A stretch of DNA of 64,000 nucleotides from Neobacillus sp. OS1-2 (GTDB taxonomy: Bacteria; Bacillota; Bacilli; Bacillales; Cytobacillaceae), in assembly GCF_030915505.1 (NCBI RefSeq), contig NZ_CP133265.1, positions 2,942,001-3,006,000 on the forward strand, written 5' to 3'. Of the stretch, positions 9,394-18,035 are shown one piece after another (the stretch's first letter is position 1; each line of letters begins with the position of its first letter). The notes beneath the pieces are model-generated. The model saw only the letters and a list, made by a program, of their open reading frames with translations, searched no databases and was not told the DNA's origin. The translations under genes were made by a program, and so were the position numbers.

Positions 9394-10005
9394 ATGAAAA
9401 AATCTTTTTGGTTTAGTTTTCTGTTCTTACTATCTCTTTTCTGTATTCCAAGCGTCTCGTTTGCCCAACAAATTTATACGGTTCAGCCTGGGGATACACT
9501 TTGGAAAATTGCTGTAAGGTATCAGGTCGGAATTACAGAGATTATTCAAGCCAACCAGCAATTTAAAAATCCTAACTTGATCTATCCGGGTCAAAAGGTA
9601 AACATTCCTGAATTAGGCGGAGTGAAATCGATTGAAAATCAGGTTATTTCGCTGACCAATCAGGAGCGGGCGAAAAATGGCTTGAAACCATTCGTGGCAG
9701 ACTGGGAGCTTTCCAGGGTGGCTCGCTATAAGGCAACGGACATGAGGGATAAAAATTATTTCTCTCATACAAGCCCAACCTATGGCAGTCCATTTGATAT
9801 GATGAAGAGCTTTGGTATTTCCTACCGTTCTGCAGCTGAAAATATTGCAGCCGGTCAAACGACACCACAGGCAGTGGTTCAATCATGGATGAACAGTTCC
9901 GGGCATCGCGCGAATATCTTAAGTTCAAATACCCGAATTGGGGTAGGATATGCCACTGGTGGATCGTTTCGTTACTATTGGGTGCAGATGTTTATCTCGA
10001 AATAA
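9394..10005 (+). CDS. Exported LysM-CAP (SCP/YkwD-like) protein
   Basis: A 203-residue secreted protein. It has a signal peptide (residues 1-24, cleavage after SFA), one LysM peptidoglycan-binding domain (about 26-71, YTVQPGDTLWKIA) and a CAP domain (about 80-203) with QERAKNGL, YFSHTSP, ENIAAG and SGHRANIL motifs. The B. subtilis counterpart class is YkwD. CAP domains of this type are found in cell-wall and spore-coat proteins; no enzymatic activity is established. GGAGGAGG precedes the start, and a long hairpin terminator follows. Confidence 0.92.
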   Translation: MKKSFWFSFLFLLSLFCIPSVSFAQQIYTVQPGDTLWKIAVRYQVGITEIIQANQQFKNPNLIYPGQKVNIPELGGVKSIENQVISLTNQERAKNGLKPFVADWELSRVARYKATDMRDKNYFSHTSPTYGSPFDMMKSFGISYRSAAENIAAGQTTPQAVVQSWMNSSGHRANILSSNTRIGVGYATGGSFRYYWVQMFISK

Positions 10006-10011
10006 AGTCAA

Positions 10012-10056
10012 GGGTCAGTCTATTAAGCACCGTGCTTAATGGGCTGACCTTTTCTA
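10012..10056 (+). terminator. Terminator between LysM-CAP gene and lia operon
   Basis: Long stem of about 18 bp (GGTCAGTCTATTAAGCAC/GTGCTTAATGGGCTGACC, with two G-U pairs) followed by TTTTC. Confidence 0.88.
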
Positions 10057-10123
10057 CGTCTTAAGTCCGATATAAAAATCAAGCTCTAGCGCAATTATGA
10101 AAAGCGGTGGAAAAAGGTAAGAT
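10056..10123 (+). promoter_or_regulatory. Candidate LiaR box and lia promoter
   Basis: A near-palindrome GTCTTAAGTC (8 of 10 positions symmetric) lies at 10058-10067, upstream of a weak promoter-like pair TTATGA-17-TAAGAT ending near 10121. In B. subtilis the liaIH promoter depends on LiaR bound well upstream. The position fits that logic, but the motif match is my judgement only. Confidence 0.35.
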
Positions 10124-10156
10124 GAAATCAAGATAAAGAAAGGAGTGAAAAACAAA

Positions 10157-10501
10157 ATGAAAAAATTTGGTTTATTGGTTGCCGGGGGGATCGCAGCTGT
10201 CATCTTACTTTCAACAATTGGTCCAATGGTGGGGTTACTTGTCAGCCTAGTGCTCCTGTACTTCATCTTCAAACAATTTTTAAAAACTACATCTATAGGT
10301 GGAAAAATTGGTCTTGGGATCGTCGGTTTCATTGTCCTCATGGCCTCCATCCATAACGTCCCGGCCATCATTGGCGTGGCAGCAGCCTATGTGCTTTTCC
10401 TTGTATATAAAAAATGGAATGAGAACAAACACACGAAAATGAAAGAAGAATCTGACCCATTTATCAATTTTGAAAAACAATGGAATGAATTAAAAAATTA
10501 A
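10157..10501 (+). CDS. liaI: LiaI-like (lmo0954 family) membrane protein
   Basis: First gene of a lia-type envelope-stress operon. The 114-residue protein has three to four hydrophobic segments within 1-85 and a charged cytoplasmic tail. LiaI anchors the phage-shock protein LiaH at the membrane, and the next gene encodes LiaH. A GTG at 10145 lies inside the Shine-Dalgarno, so ATG 10157 (11 bases after AGGAG) is chosen. Sequence similarity to B. subtilis LiaI is modest; the assignment rests on topology and operon position. Confidence 0.75.
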   Translation: MKKFGLLVAGGIAAVILLSTIGPMVGLLVSLVLLYFIFKQFLKTTSIGGKIGLGIVGFIVLMASIHNVPAIIGVAAAYVLFLVYKKWNENKHTKMKEESDPFINFEKQWNELKN

Positions 10502-10525
10502 TATAAATTAAAGGAGAGAATAACG

Positions 10526-11170
10526 ATGACAAACTTATTTACGCGAATTAAAAATACTATTACAGCTGATCTGCATGAGGCAATGGATCAAAAAGAAAAG
10601 AAAAATCCAATTGCACTGCTTAATCAATACCTTCGTCAATGTGAGCAGGAAACAGAGAAGGTAAGAAAGTTATTGGAACGTCAATATACATTGAAGGATG
10701 AATTTACGAGAGAATATCATCAAGCTGCGGAATTAGCTGAAAAAAGAAAATTCCAAGCAGAAATTGCTTCTAAAGCAGGGGAAACGGAGCTAAATCAATT
10801 CGCTTCAGCGGAACATCAGCAATATGCCGACAGGGCAAGCCGCTTACGTGCATCACTTGAACAGGTAAAAGAGCAGCTTGGGGACTTAGAAAGAAAATAT
10901 GAAGAAATGAAGCACAAGCTAAAAGATATGAACCTAAGACGGATGGAATTAATGGGCCGTGAAAATGTAACCCGTGCGAACCTTCGTATCAACCAAGTGC
11001 TTGATTCCAATACGTATTCAGATAAATCCTACTCAAAATTTAAGGACATTGAAAACTATTTGGATCGCTTAGAGCATCAAGTGAACAGCTCCTTCTACCG
11101 CAACACAATCGATTCACGAATTGCTCAACTAGAAAAAGAAATGAAATTGGAAGAAAGCAAGTCCATTTAA
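10526..11170 (+). CDS. liaH: LiaH, PspA/IM30 family phage-shock protein
   Basis: A 214-residue, almost entirely alpha-helical coiled-coil protein of the PspA/IM30 (ESCRT-III-like) family, beginning with an amphipathic helix (LFTRIKNTITADLHEAMDQ) and containing the typical AEKRKFQAEIASKAGE and MELMGRENVTRAN segments. LiaH oligomerises at damaged membrane and protects against cell-wall antibiotics such as bacitracin and daptomycin. It lies 24 bases after liaI with AAAGGAGAG upstream. A hairpin separates it from liaF. Confidence 0.93.
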   Translation: MTNLFTRIKNTITADLHEAMDQKEKKNPIALLNQYLRQCEQETEKVRKLLERQYTLKDEFTREYHQAAELAEKRKFQAEIASKAGETELNQFASAEHQQYADRASRLRASLEQVKEQLGDLERKYEEMKHKLKDMNLRRMELMGRENVTRANLRINQVLDSNTYSDKSYSKFKDIENYLDRLEHQVNSSFYRNTIDSRIAQLEKEMKLEESKSI

Positions 11171-11188
11171 TAAGTAAAAATGGTATTC

Positions 11189-11219
11189 TTAAGAGGCGTA
11201 GTCATTCTGCGTCTCTTAT
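11189..11219 (+). terminator. Attenuator-like hairpin between liaH and liaF
   Basis: Stem AAGAGGCGTAG/CTGCGTCTCTT (11 bp with two G-U pairs) and a five-base loop, but no T run after it. It is suited to partial read-through, giving higher liaIH than liaFSR expression. That resembles the B. subtilis lia operon layout. Confidence 0.6.
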
Positions 11220-11254
11220 CTATATCAAATTCAATAAAAAGGGAGGGTGGGCTG

Positions 11255-11989
11255 ATGTTTAAAAATGAAAAAAACGATTATATTGGATGGCTGGTTATTG
11301 TCGGTATTGTCATTCTGCTCCTAGAGATTTTATTTTTTAACAGAGGGCTGATATTCTCTCTTTTTATTTCAGGCGGAATGATTTATCTCGGACGTAAAAA
11401 GACGGGAAGAAGATTAGGTAAACTCCTTTTTATCGGCGGGATTATTTTCTTTGTTCTTAGTATCGTCAATATGATGACGTTCAAATTTTTGTTATTAGCG
11501 ATTTTATTGCACTTTTTCATCCAGTTTTTAAGTTCTAAAAAGCAGCCTAAAAAAATATCACCTGAAATAGTTACACCGGAACCCGCTCAGCAAGACGAAA
11601 CCTTGATTAAATCGGAGCCGTTGTTTGGCAATATTTTCATTGGGCAACAAAAAACGCCCGATACTGTTTATGACTGGAAGGATGTTAATATTCAGACTGG
11701 AATCGGTGATACCATCATTGATCTCAGTCTTACAATGCTGCCCAAGGGGGAAACGGTGATTTTCGTGCGAAATATCATCGGTAATATCCAGATTCTTGTC
11801 CCCTATGAAATTGATGTCAGTATCCATCATTCTGGTGTAATTGGCTCGACAACTGTTTTCGGCAATCATGAATCGAAGATGTTTAATCAAGTGTTTCAGT
11901 TGAAAACACCTAGTTATGATCAATCTGAACAAAAGGTGAAGATTTTTACTTCACTTGTCGTGGGGAATTTAGAGGTGAGCCGGATATGA
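11255..11989 (+). CDS. liaF: LiaF, negative regulator of the LiaRS system
   Basis: A 244-residue protein with about four membrane segments in residues 10-100 and a C-terminal soluble beta-rich domain (DUF2154/LiaF C-terminal type: IGDTIIDLSLTMLPKGE...GNIQILVPYEIDVSI). LiaF keeps the LiaS kinase inactive in unstressed cells. The frame opens at 11180, but ATG 11255 follows GGGAGGGTGGGC and begins MFKNEKNDYIGW, so it is preferred. It overlaps liaS by four bases. Confidence 0.93.
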   Translation: MFKNEKNDYIGWLVIVGIVILLLEILFFNRGLIFSLFISGGMIYLGRKKTGRRLGKLLFIGGIIFFVLSIVNMMTFKFLLLAILLHFFIQFLSSKKQPKKISPEIVTPEPAQQDETLIKSEPLFGNIFIGQQKTPDTVYDWKDVNIQTGIGDTIIDLSLTMLPKGETVIFVRNIIGNIQILVPYEIDVSIHHSGVIGSTTVFGNHESKMFNQVFQLKTPSYDQSEQKVKIFTSLVVGNLEVSRI

Positions 11990-13035
11990 GTACGACGGGG
12001 CGTCAAATTGTCTGGAGTGTCGGTTTCTCCTTCCTCATCGCCATCATCATTGGAGCCGTTTTTATTTTTGTCTTCCCCTTACACACCTGGTCGGAATTAT
12101 GGAATAAGCATTTCATGGATATTCCAATCGTTATTTTTGTTCCTGCTTTTAGCATCGCGATAGGAATCCTATTAGGTGGGGCGCAAGGCTTTTTTTGGCG
12201 AAAACAGTTTCTCAGTATTGAACACTCTTTGCACCAATTAGAAGAAGGTCGTTCGTTGGAAATGAAAGAAAAGCCTCCCGTTACGGAAATGCAAGTGATT
12301 GCCGAGCGGATTGATAAAATTGGTAAACAAATGTCAGAACAGGCGAAGCTCTCACAACGATTAGCGACCGAAAAAGTAGAAGACCAGGAAGCAAGAATTC
12401 AGGAAATCATCGAACAGGAACGGAATCGTCTTGCACGTGAGCTCCATGATTCTGTAAGCCAGCAATTATTTGCCGCATCCATGATGATGTCTGCGATTAA
12501 TGAAACGAGGGGGCAGCCTGAAAATGATCGTGAAGCCAAGCAATTGAAGCTGGTAGAAGAGATGATTCATCAATCCCAGCTTGAAATGCGGGCATTGCTT
12601 TTACACTTACGTCCGGTCGCCTTAAAGAATAAAACGCTGCAAGAAGGAATTGAAGAGCTTTTAATCGAATTATCTCAAAAGGTAACAATGGATATTAAAT
12701 GGAAGGTGGAAGCTTTTCCGTTAGATAAAGGGGTAGAAGATCATCTTTTCCGTATTTTGCAAGAGTCCGTCTCAAATACCTTAAGGCATTCCAAGGCAGG
12801 TATGCTTGAGGTCCTACTGGTTAAACGGGATGACCTTGTCATCCTAAGGATTGTCGATGACGGAATTGGCTTTGAGGTAAACGAAATGAAAGCGGGTTCC
12901 TATGGGATGCAAAATATGCATGAGCGCGCTGTTGAAGTAGGCGGTACATTGAAAGTAATTAGTGTTAAAAATAAAGGAACGAGGCTTGAAGTGAAAGTTC
13001 CGGTGATGATTAATGGAGATGGTGATAATGATTAG
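11986..13035 (+). CDS. liaS: LiaS, NarL-type sensor histidine kinase
   Basis: A 349-residue kinase with two membrane segments (about 9-32 and 48-72) around a very short extracytoplasmic loop, the intramembrane-sensing type. A HAMP-like linker follows, then the HisKA_3 phospho-acceptor in [13 protein letters not shown] and an HATPase domain with DDGIGF and GMQNMHERA. It acts with LiaF and LiaR on envelope stress. The start overlaps liaF (ATGA) and its stop overlaps the liaR start by eight bases. Confidence 0.95.
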   Translation: MSTTGRQIVWSVGFSFLIAIIIGAVFIFVFPLHTWSELWNKHFMDIPIVIFVPAFSIAIGILLGGAQGFFWRKQFLSIEHSLHQLEEGRSLEMKEKPPVTEMQVIAERIDKIGKQMSEQAKLSQRLATEKVEDQEARIQEIIEQERNRLARELHDSVSQQLFAASMMMSAINETRGQPENDREAKQLKLVEEMIHQSQLEMRALLLHLRPVALKNKTLQEGIEELLIELSQKVTMDIKWKVEAFPLDKGVEDHLFRILQESVSNTLRHSKAGMLEVLLVKRDDLVILRIVDDGIGFEVNEMKAGSYGMQNMHERAVEVGGTLKVISVKNKGTRLEVKVPVMINGDGDND

Positions 13036-13659
13036 AGTCGTATTTGTTGATGACCATGAGATGGTGAGGATTGGTGTGTCCTCCTATTTATCAGCACAGC
13101 CAGACATTGAAGTTGTCGGTGAAGCGGCTGATGGAAAAAGAGGTGTAGAACTTGCACTCGAACTTCGCCCTGATATTATTCTCATGGATTTAGTGATGAA
13201 GGAAATGGATGGAATTGAGGCAACAAGGCAGATCATTGAACAATGGCCTGAGGCAAAGGTTATTATCGTAACAAGCTTTTAGACGATGAAAAGGTCTATC
13301 CTGCGCTTGAAGCCGGAGCAACCAGCTATATGCTGAAGACATCCAAAGCAGGTGAAATCGCCAACGCTGTCCGCGCTACATACCATGGGCAATCCGTCCT
13401 TGAACCGGAAGTGACCGGTAAAATGATGGTGAAAATGCGCCAGAAGAATACACATCTGCCACATGAAGACCTAACAAGTCGGGAATTGGAAATTTTGCTA
13501 TTGATGGCAGAGGGGAAAACCAACCAGGATATTGCGGATCAATTATTTATCGCCCTAAAAACGGTTAAAACCCATGTCAGCAATATTTTAAGCAAGCTAA
13601 GTGTACAAGACCGAACGCAAGCTGTGATCTATGCGTTTAAACATTCATTAATAAAATAA
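13028..13659 (+). pseudogene. liaR: LiaR response regulator, interrupted by a single-base frameshift
   Basis: A LuxR/NarL-type response regulator split into two frames. The receiver half (VFVDDHE, D54-region ILMDLVM) reads through VIIVTSF and hits TAG at 13280-13282. The continuation [20 protein letters not shown], and then the LuxR-type helix-turn-helix (LTSREREI-like, [20 protein letters not shown]), is in the frame of TTA at 13279. The junction is a run of four T (13277-13280); one extra T would restore an uninterrupted 210-residue LiaR. Start ATG 13028 has GGAGATGG upstream. It may be a true frameshift mutation, a sequencing error in a homopolymer or, less likely, recoding. Everything else about the gene looks intact. 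Confidence 0.9.
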
Positions 13660-13667
13660 AACCCCTC

Positions 13668-13704
13668 AACCTTCCATGCGAAAATTTGGAAGGTTTTATT
13701 TTTT
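13668..13704 (+). terminator. Terminator of the lia operon
   Basis: 9-bp stem AACCTTCCA/TGGAAGGTT followed by TTATTTTTTG. Confidence 0.88.
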
Positions 13705-13714
13705 GAAAAAGTAA

Positions 13715-13767
13715 TTGAAAATTCTTCTCAATTGCTGTTATTATAGATAATGAAAATCATTATCATT
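13715..13767 (+). promoter_or_regulatory. SigA-type promoter with Fur box upstream of efeO
   Basis: TTGAAA (13715-13720), 18 bases, then TATTAT (13739-13744). Immediately downstream, GATAATGAAAATCATTATCA (from 13746) is an almost perfect Fur box covering the expected transcription start. This predicts repression by Fur-Fe(II) and induction on iron starvation. Confidence 0.88.
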
Positions 13768-13799
13768 AGAAATATGATTTATGGGGGAATTACATACAT

Positions 13800-14648
13800 A
13801 TGAAACTAGTGAAAGTATCTGGAATTTTATTATTATCTAGCAGTCTTTTATTTGGATGTTCAAATACGGATAAAACGGCAACAACAGAAAAGGTAAAAGA
13901 AACAAAGAATACAGCATCCGAAGTACTAAAAGGGGTAACAGATGAATACCGTGAATATGCAATAGGGGAAGTTGAAGAGTTCGTAAAAGCAACAGAGGCT
14001 TTTACGACTGCAGTAAAAAACGGTGAAATTGATAAAGCGAAGGCGCTTTATGGACCGGCACGAATGCATTATGAGCGTGCAGAACCGATAGCAGAAGTGT
14101 TCGGCGACCTTGATCCGAAAATTGATGCCCGGGAAGGTGATGTCCCTGAAGCAGAATGGGGCGGCTACCACCGGATTGAAAAGGGTTTATGGATGGAAAA
14201 CACAACCAAAGGATATGAGCAATATGCTGACCAGCTGATGAAAGATGTGAATCTATTACGAGCAAAGGTAGATACGGTTGAGGTTACACCGGATTTGTTA
14301 ATCACGGGGGCAGTGGATCTCTTAAATGAGGTATCCACTTCAAAAGTAACAGGTGAAGAAGATCGCTATTCACATACGGATTTATATGATTTTGCTGCGA
14401 ATGTAGAAGGGGCAGAAAAGATTTACCAACTATTAACTCCGGAATTAAAGAAAAAGAATGAAGAACTTTCAAAGGAAATTCAAACACGTTTTGATGAGAT
14501 TTATCGTTTATTAAACCAGCAAAAAAATGGTGATGCCTACAAGCTTTATACCGAATTATCAAAGGAACAAGTGAAGGAGTTTAGCCAGGCGATTGATGCG
14601 CTTGCAGAACCGTTGTCACAAATAGGAATTGTTACGGAGGCGTCTTAA
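13800..14648 (+). CDS. efeO: EfeO/EfeM iron-uptake lipoprotein
   Basis: A 282-residue lipoprotein: signal peptide with lipobox LLFGC (lipidated C20), then a peptidase-M75-like EfeO/EfeM domain with the metal-binding GYHRIEKGLW motif near residue 120. It captures iron outside the membrane for the EfeU permease. The B. subtilis counterpart is YwbM. It is first in a three-gene Fur-controlled operon; the order here is O-B-U, whereas B. subtilis has U-O-B. Confidence 0.93.
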   Translation: MKLVKVSGILLLSSSLLFGCSNTDKTATTEKVKETKNTASEVLKGVTDEYREYAIGEVEEFVKATEAFTTAVKNGEIDKAKALYGPARMHYERAEPIAEVFGDLDPKIDAREGDVPEAEWGGYHRIEKGLWMENTTKGYEQYADQLMKDVNLLRAKVDTVEVTPDLLITGAVDLLNEVSTSKVTGEEDRYSHTDLYDFAANVEGAEKIYQLLTPELKKKNEELSKEIQTRFDEIYRLLNQQKNGDAYKLYTELSKEQVKEFSQAIDALAEPLSQIGIVTEAS

Positions 14649-15941
14649 TTGACAGAGAATACGAACACACAAAATGACTCTGTTCTTAAAGGAACAAAGA
14701 TATCAAGAAGGGATATCCTTAAAACAGCCGGTGTGGGTGGTGTAGGTGTAATCCTCGGTGCATCAGGACTTGGTGGTTTGCTTTCGCTCAAAGAGGGGAA
14801 TGCGGCGACACTAGATTCAAAGGGAGCCATACCGTTTTATGGTAAGCATCAAGGTGGAATCACAACAAAGACTCAGAATCATGTATATTTTGTTTCCTTA
14901 GATGTGACAACTTCCAAAAAAGCGGAACTAGTGAAACTATTTAAGGATTGGACAAAGGCGGCTGCATTGTTAACAGAAGGAAAGGCTGTTGGAGAGCTTT
15001 CAAGCAATGAATTTCTCCCGCCAAAGGATACAGGTGAAGCAGCGGGTTTATCACCATCTAATTTAACGATTACCTTTGGTGTTGGCCCCAGTCTTTTTGT
15101 GAGAGACAACCAAGATCGTTTTGGACTAAAACAAAAGCAGCCAAAGGAATTAGTCGATCTTCCTAAATTTCCACTTGATGCATTAGAAGAGGCATGGACT
15201 GGCGGTGATTTATGTATTCAAGCATGTGCCGATGATTTGCAGGTGGCTTTCCATGCCGTGAGGAATCTAATTCGGATTGCTCGGGGCAAGGCGGCATTGC
15301 GTTGGGCGCAAACAGGCTTCCAACGAACAAAACAAGCGGATCCAAAAGAGGAAACACCGAGGAATTTGTTTGGCTTCAAAGATGGTTCAGCAAACCCGGA
15401 TGTAAAAAGTGAAAAGCAAATGAATGAACATGTTTGGGTACAGCCTGGGGACGGTCCTAATTGGTTAGTGAACGGCAGTTACCTGGTTGTCCGCCGGATT
15501 CAAATGTTTATTGAAGTATGGGATCGGTCAACATTGAAAGAACAAGAGAAAACCTTTGGCCGCTACCGCGATAGCGGAGCGCCGCTTGGACAAAAAGATG
15601 AGTTTGAGCAATTGGACTTAGAGAAGAAAACAGAACAAGGTGAATACAGCATACCTGTTGATTCACATACGAGACAATCACATGGAGATGGTTCTCAGAA
15701 AATTCTCCGTCGGGCATACTCCTACTCTGATGGGATGGACGTGAAAACAGGCAGCTTTGATGCAGGGCTTTTATTCCTTTGCTTCCAGCGGACACCGAGT
15801 AAACAATTTATCCCTATCCAAAATAGGTTAGCTAAAGTGGATAAACTAAATGAATATACATCGCACAGAGGTAGTGCTATTTTTGCATGCCTACCGGGAG
15901 CAAAACAAGGTGGATTTATAGGAGAGACCCTTTTTCATTAA
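14649..15941 (+). CDS. efeB: EfeB, Tat-exported Dyp-type haem peroxidase
   Basis: A 430-residue Dyp-type peroxidase with a twin-arginine signal (RRDIL at 20-24 followed by a hydrophobic stretch to about 47), so it is exported folded with haem. The GFKDGSANP motif is the Dyp signature containing the catalytic Asp; the distal haem His lies in the C-terminal half. EfeB oxidises ferrous iron for uptake by EfeU. The start is TTG, directly abutting the efeO stop, with GGAGG eight bases upstream. B. subtilis counterpart: YwbN. Confidence 0.93.
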   Translation: MTENTNTQNDSVLKGTKISRRDILKTAGVGGVGVILGASGLGGLLSLKEGNAATLDSKGAIPFYGKHQGGITTKTQNHVYFVSLDVTTSKKAELVKLFKDWTKAAALLTEGKAVGELSSNEFLPPKDTGEAAGLSPSNLTITFGVGPSLFVRDNQDRFGLKQKQPKELVDLPKFPLDALEEAWTGGDLCIQACADDLQVAFHAVRNLIRIARGKAALRWAQTGFQRTKQADPKEETPRNLFGFKDGSANPDVKSEKQMNEHVWVQPGDGPNWLVNGSYLVVRRIQMFIEVWDRSTLKEQEKTFGRYRDSGAPLGQKDEFEQLDLEKKTEQGEYSIPVDSHTRQSHGDGSQKILRRAYSYSDGMDVKTGSFDAGLLFLCFQRTPSKQFIPIQNRLAKVDKLNEYTSHRGSAIFACLPGAKQGGFIGETLFH

Positions 15942-15980
15942 TAGTTTCCCTTTTTACAAGGATAAGAGATTGTGAAAATT

Positions 15981-16146
15981 GACTTTGAGAATTGTCCAGC
16001 TCCAGCGCCCCAGCGGCTAGTGTCCTTCGCTCTCCGCCCTACGATAAGTCAAGCACGAATGCGCCTTCGGCTCTTCGTGTTACCTTTATCTCAGTTGGAG
16101 CGCTCCAGGCCATACGCCGCTGACCAGGGCGCTTGCACTTTTCTTA
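15981..16146 (+). repeat. Palindromic Bacillaceae intergenic repeat between efeB and efeU
   Basis: A GC-rich block of about 165 bp, compositionally unlike its surroundings, with nested inverted segments (GCGCCC at the left against GGGCGC at the right; CACGAA/TTCGTG inside). It starts GACTTTGAGAATTGTCCAGC and ends GGGCGCTTGCACTTTTC. Shorter derivatives of it occur at 34571-34619 and 36642-36670. It resembles the bcr-like mobile repeats scattered through Bacillaceae genomes and could fold as RNA inside the efe transcript. Confidence 0.75.
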
Positions 16147-16161
16147 AGAGGAGAGAGATAG

Positions 16162-17928
16162 ATGCCACGATTAACGAAGATATGTAAGCAAATTTTATTA
16201 CTAACTTCATTTTTGGTATTATTCCAAAACATACATCCAGCGGCAGCTGCTGAAAATCATGATGAACTATTTGTCCTGATTGGTGACAGTTTAATGAAGG
16301 CAAAAGCTGGGGATCAAACTGTTGTTGCGGAAAATATGAAGCAATTTGCTGATGAATGGCTGGCGATAAAGAAAGCTGACAGCAAACAGGCAAAAATGGT
16401 TGACCAACAACTTAAAGAGGTTCAAAGAGTACTAGGCGAGGGTAATGTGGAAAATGAGATACTTTCAAAAAGCCTTTCGTCCCTTTCAAGTGCAGTTGTG
16501 CAATATGAGAAGGAACAAAATCCAACAGATAAGGCAAAAGGAAAGGAACAGGTAAAACAGTTACTTCCACTAATCAACAATTTAAAAGCATCGATTGAAA
16601 AAGGAGATACTGCTAGTTTAAAAGGTCAATACCAAACATTATTAAATGAGTGGACTGCCTCTGAAAAAATTGTCCATGATGAGAGCATTGCCGCATATGG
16701 GAATATTGAAAAATACACGGCTCTCATTCGAATCGCAATTACTCAGGAGCCAGCTGATCTAGAGAAGGCCAAGCAGAATGCGGAACAATTAACAACAGAG
16801 GTAGATAACTTTTTAGCGGGAAAAACGTCGAAACAGCTTGAAGGAAACTATTCACTAACCAACGTATCGAACCTTTTAACCCAAGCCGAAAAGCAAATCT
16901 CGGAAAAGGATTATCATGGCGCCAGCAGCCAATTAACCGAGCTCCTTACTATTTGGCCAATGGTGGAAGGTGATGTTTCTACCAGAGATAGCAAGTTATA
17001 TAGTGATATTGAAACGAAAATCCCCACTGCTATTAATATTCTAAACTCTGAAAAGGTCAAAGCGGAAAAGGCTTCAGATATTGTAAAAGAACTGAACACA
17101 CGTCTGGTACCATTAATGAGTAAAACCAATTATTCATTTTGGGATGCAGCCTTGATTTTATTGCGTGAGGGATTAGAGGCATTGCTAATTGTCGCCACGT
17201 TACTAGCCTTTTTGAAAAAGATGGGGGAAACCTCCAAGCAAAAATGGATTTGGACTGGAGTCTTTGCCGGTTTAGGTGCTAGTGCCATTCTTGCGGTCAT
17301 CATCAACATCGTATTTTCCCAAATTACTGCCGCTTCAAGCAGGGAATATATCGAGGGATTAACCGGGGTTGTCGCGGTTGTCATGATGCTGACCGTCGGT
17401 GCCTGGCTTCATAATAAATCGAGCATCGGAAACTGGAATAAATACATTAATCAGCAAATGCAGCAGGCGATTGCCAAAGGGAGCCTTCTATCATTTGGCT
17501 TCATAAGTTTTCTGTCTGTATTTCGTGAAGGTGCCGAGACGATTATTTTTTATACAGGAATTACCCCCTATATTAGTTTAGCGCAGCTGACAGCAGGAAT
17601 CCTTTTGGCCATTGGTATATTAGCAATCGTGGGCTTCCTCATTATTAAATACAGTGTAAAAATTCCGATTCGCCTATTTTTTAAAGTGGGTACCCTGTTA
17701 ATTTACTTTTTGGCTTTTAAGATTTTAGGAATCAGCATTCATGCCTTACAGATATCCAATGTACTTCCAACTTCGACGGTTGAAAACTTACCGTTTATTG
17801 ACTGGCTCGGACTGTATCCGACATGGGAAACAACGATTAGCCAATTAGGGTTACTTGCCGTGATTGTTTTCATGACCTACCTGGTTAAAAGAAATTCTGA
17901 TAAACCACTCATTACCACAAATGTTTAA
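16162..17928 (+). CDS. efeU: EfeU, FTR1-family iron permease with extracytoplasmic extension
   Basis: A 588-residue iron permease. Residues 1-27 are a signal peptide. About 30-325 is a helical extracytoplasmic domain made of EfeO-like repeats (four segments around conserved Glu/Asp). From about 330 the FTR1 domain has seven membrane helices with both iron-binding motifs REGLE (from 335) and REGAE (from 455). B. subtilis YwbL is about 100 residues shorter by my recollection, so the N-terminal extension is long. It is last in the Fur-controlled operon and followed by a strong terminator. Confidence 0.92.
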   Translation: MPRLTKICKQILLLTSFLVLFQNIHPAAAAENHDELFVLIGDSLMKAKAGDQTVVAENMKQFADEWLAIKKADSKQAKMVDQQLKEVQRVLGEGNVENEILSKSLSSLSSAVVQYEKEQNPTDKAKGKEQVKQLLPLINNLKASIEKGDTASLKGQYQTLLNEWTASEKIVHDESIAAYGNIEKYTALIRIAITQEPADLEKAKQNAEQLTTEVDNFLAGKTSKQLEGNYSLTNVSNLLTQAEKQISEKDYHGASSQLTELLTIWPMVEGDVSTRDSKLYSDIETKIPTAINILNSEKVKAEKASDIVKELNTRLVPLMSKTNYSFWDAALILLREGLEALLIVATLLAFLKKMGETSKQKWIWTGVFAGLGASAILAVIINIVFSQITAASSREYIEGLTGVVAVVMMLTVGAWLHNKSSIGNWNKYINQQMQQAIAKGSLLSFGFISFLSVFREGAETIIFYTGITPYISLAQLTAGILLAIGILAIVGFLIIKYSVKIPIRLFFKVGTLLIYFLAFKILGISIHALQISNVLPTSTVENLPFIDWLGLYPTWETTISQLGLLAVIVFMTYLVKRNSDKPLITTNV

Positions 17929-17957
17929 AAAGGGCTATTCCATTAGCCCTTTTTTTC
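17927..17957 (+). terminator. Terminator of the efe operon
   Basis: Stem AAAGGGCTA/TAGCCCTTT with a six-base loop and a run of T residues, overlapping the last base of the efeU stop. Confidence 0.9.
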
Positions 17958-18035
17958 ATGAAAAAAATCTCCTACTATTCAAGGAACTTGTCTCATAAGT
18001 TATTGTTAGAGATGAAAAAAAGGAGATTATAAAAA

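Noticed and set aside
13277..13282. Programmed frameshifting in liaR
   Set aside because: TTTT before TAG could allow slippage, but there is no downstream stem or internal Shine-Dalgarno stimulator, and liaR is not known to be recoded; mutation or sequencing error is simpler.
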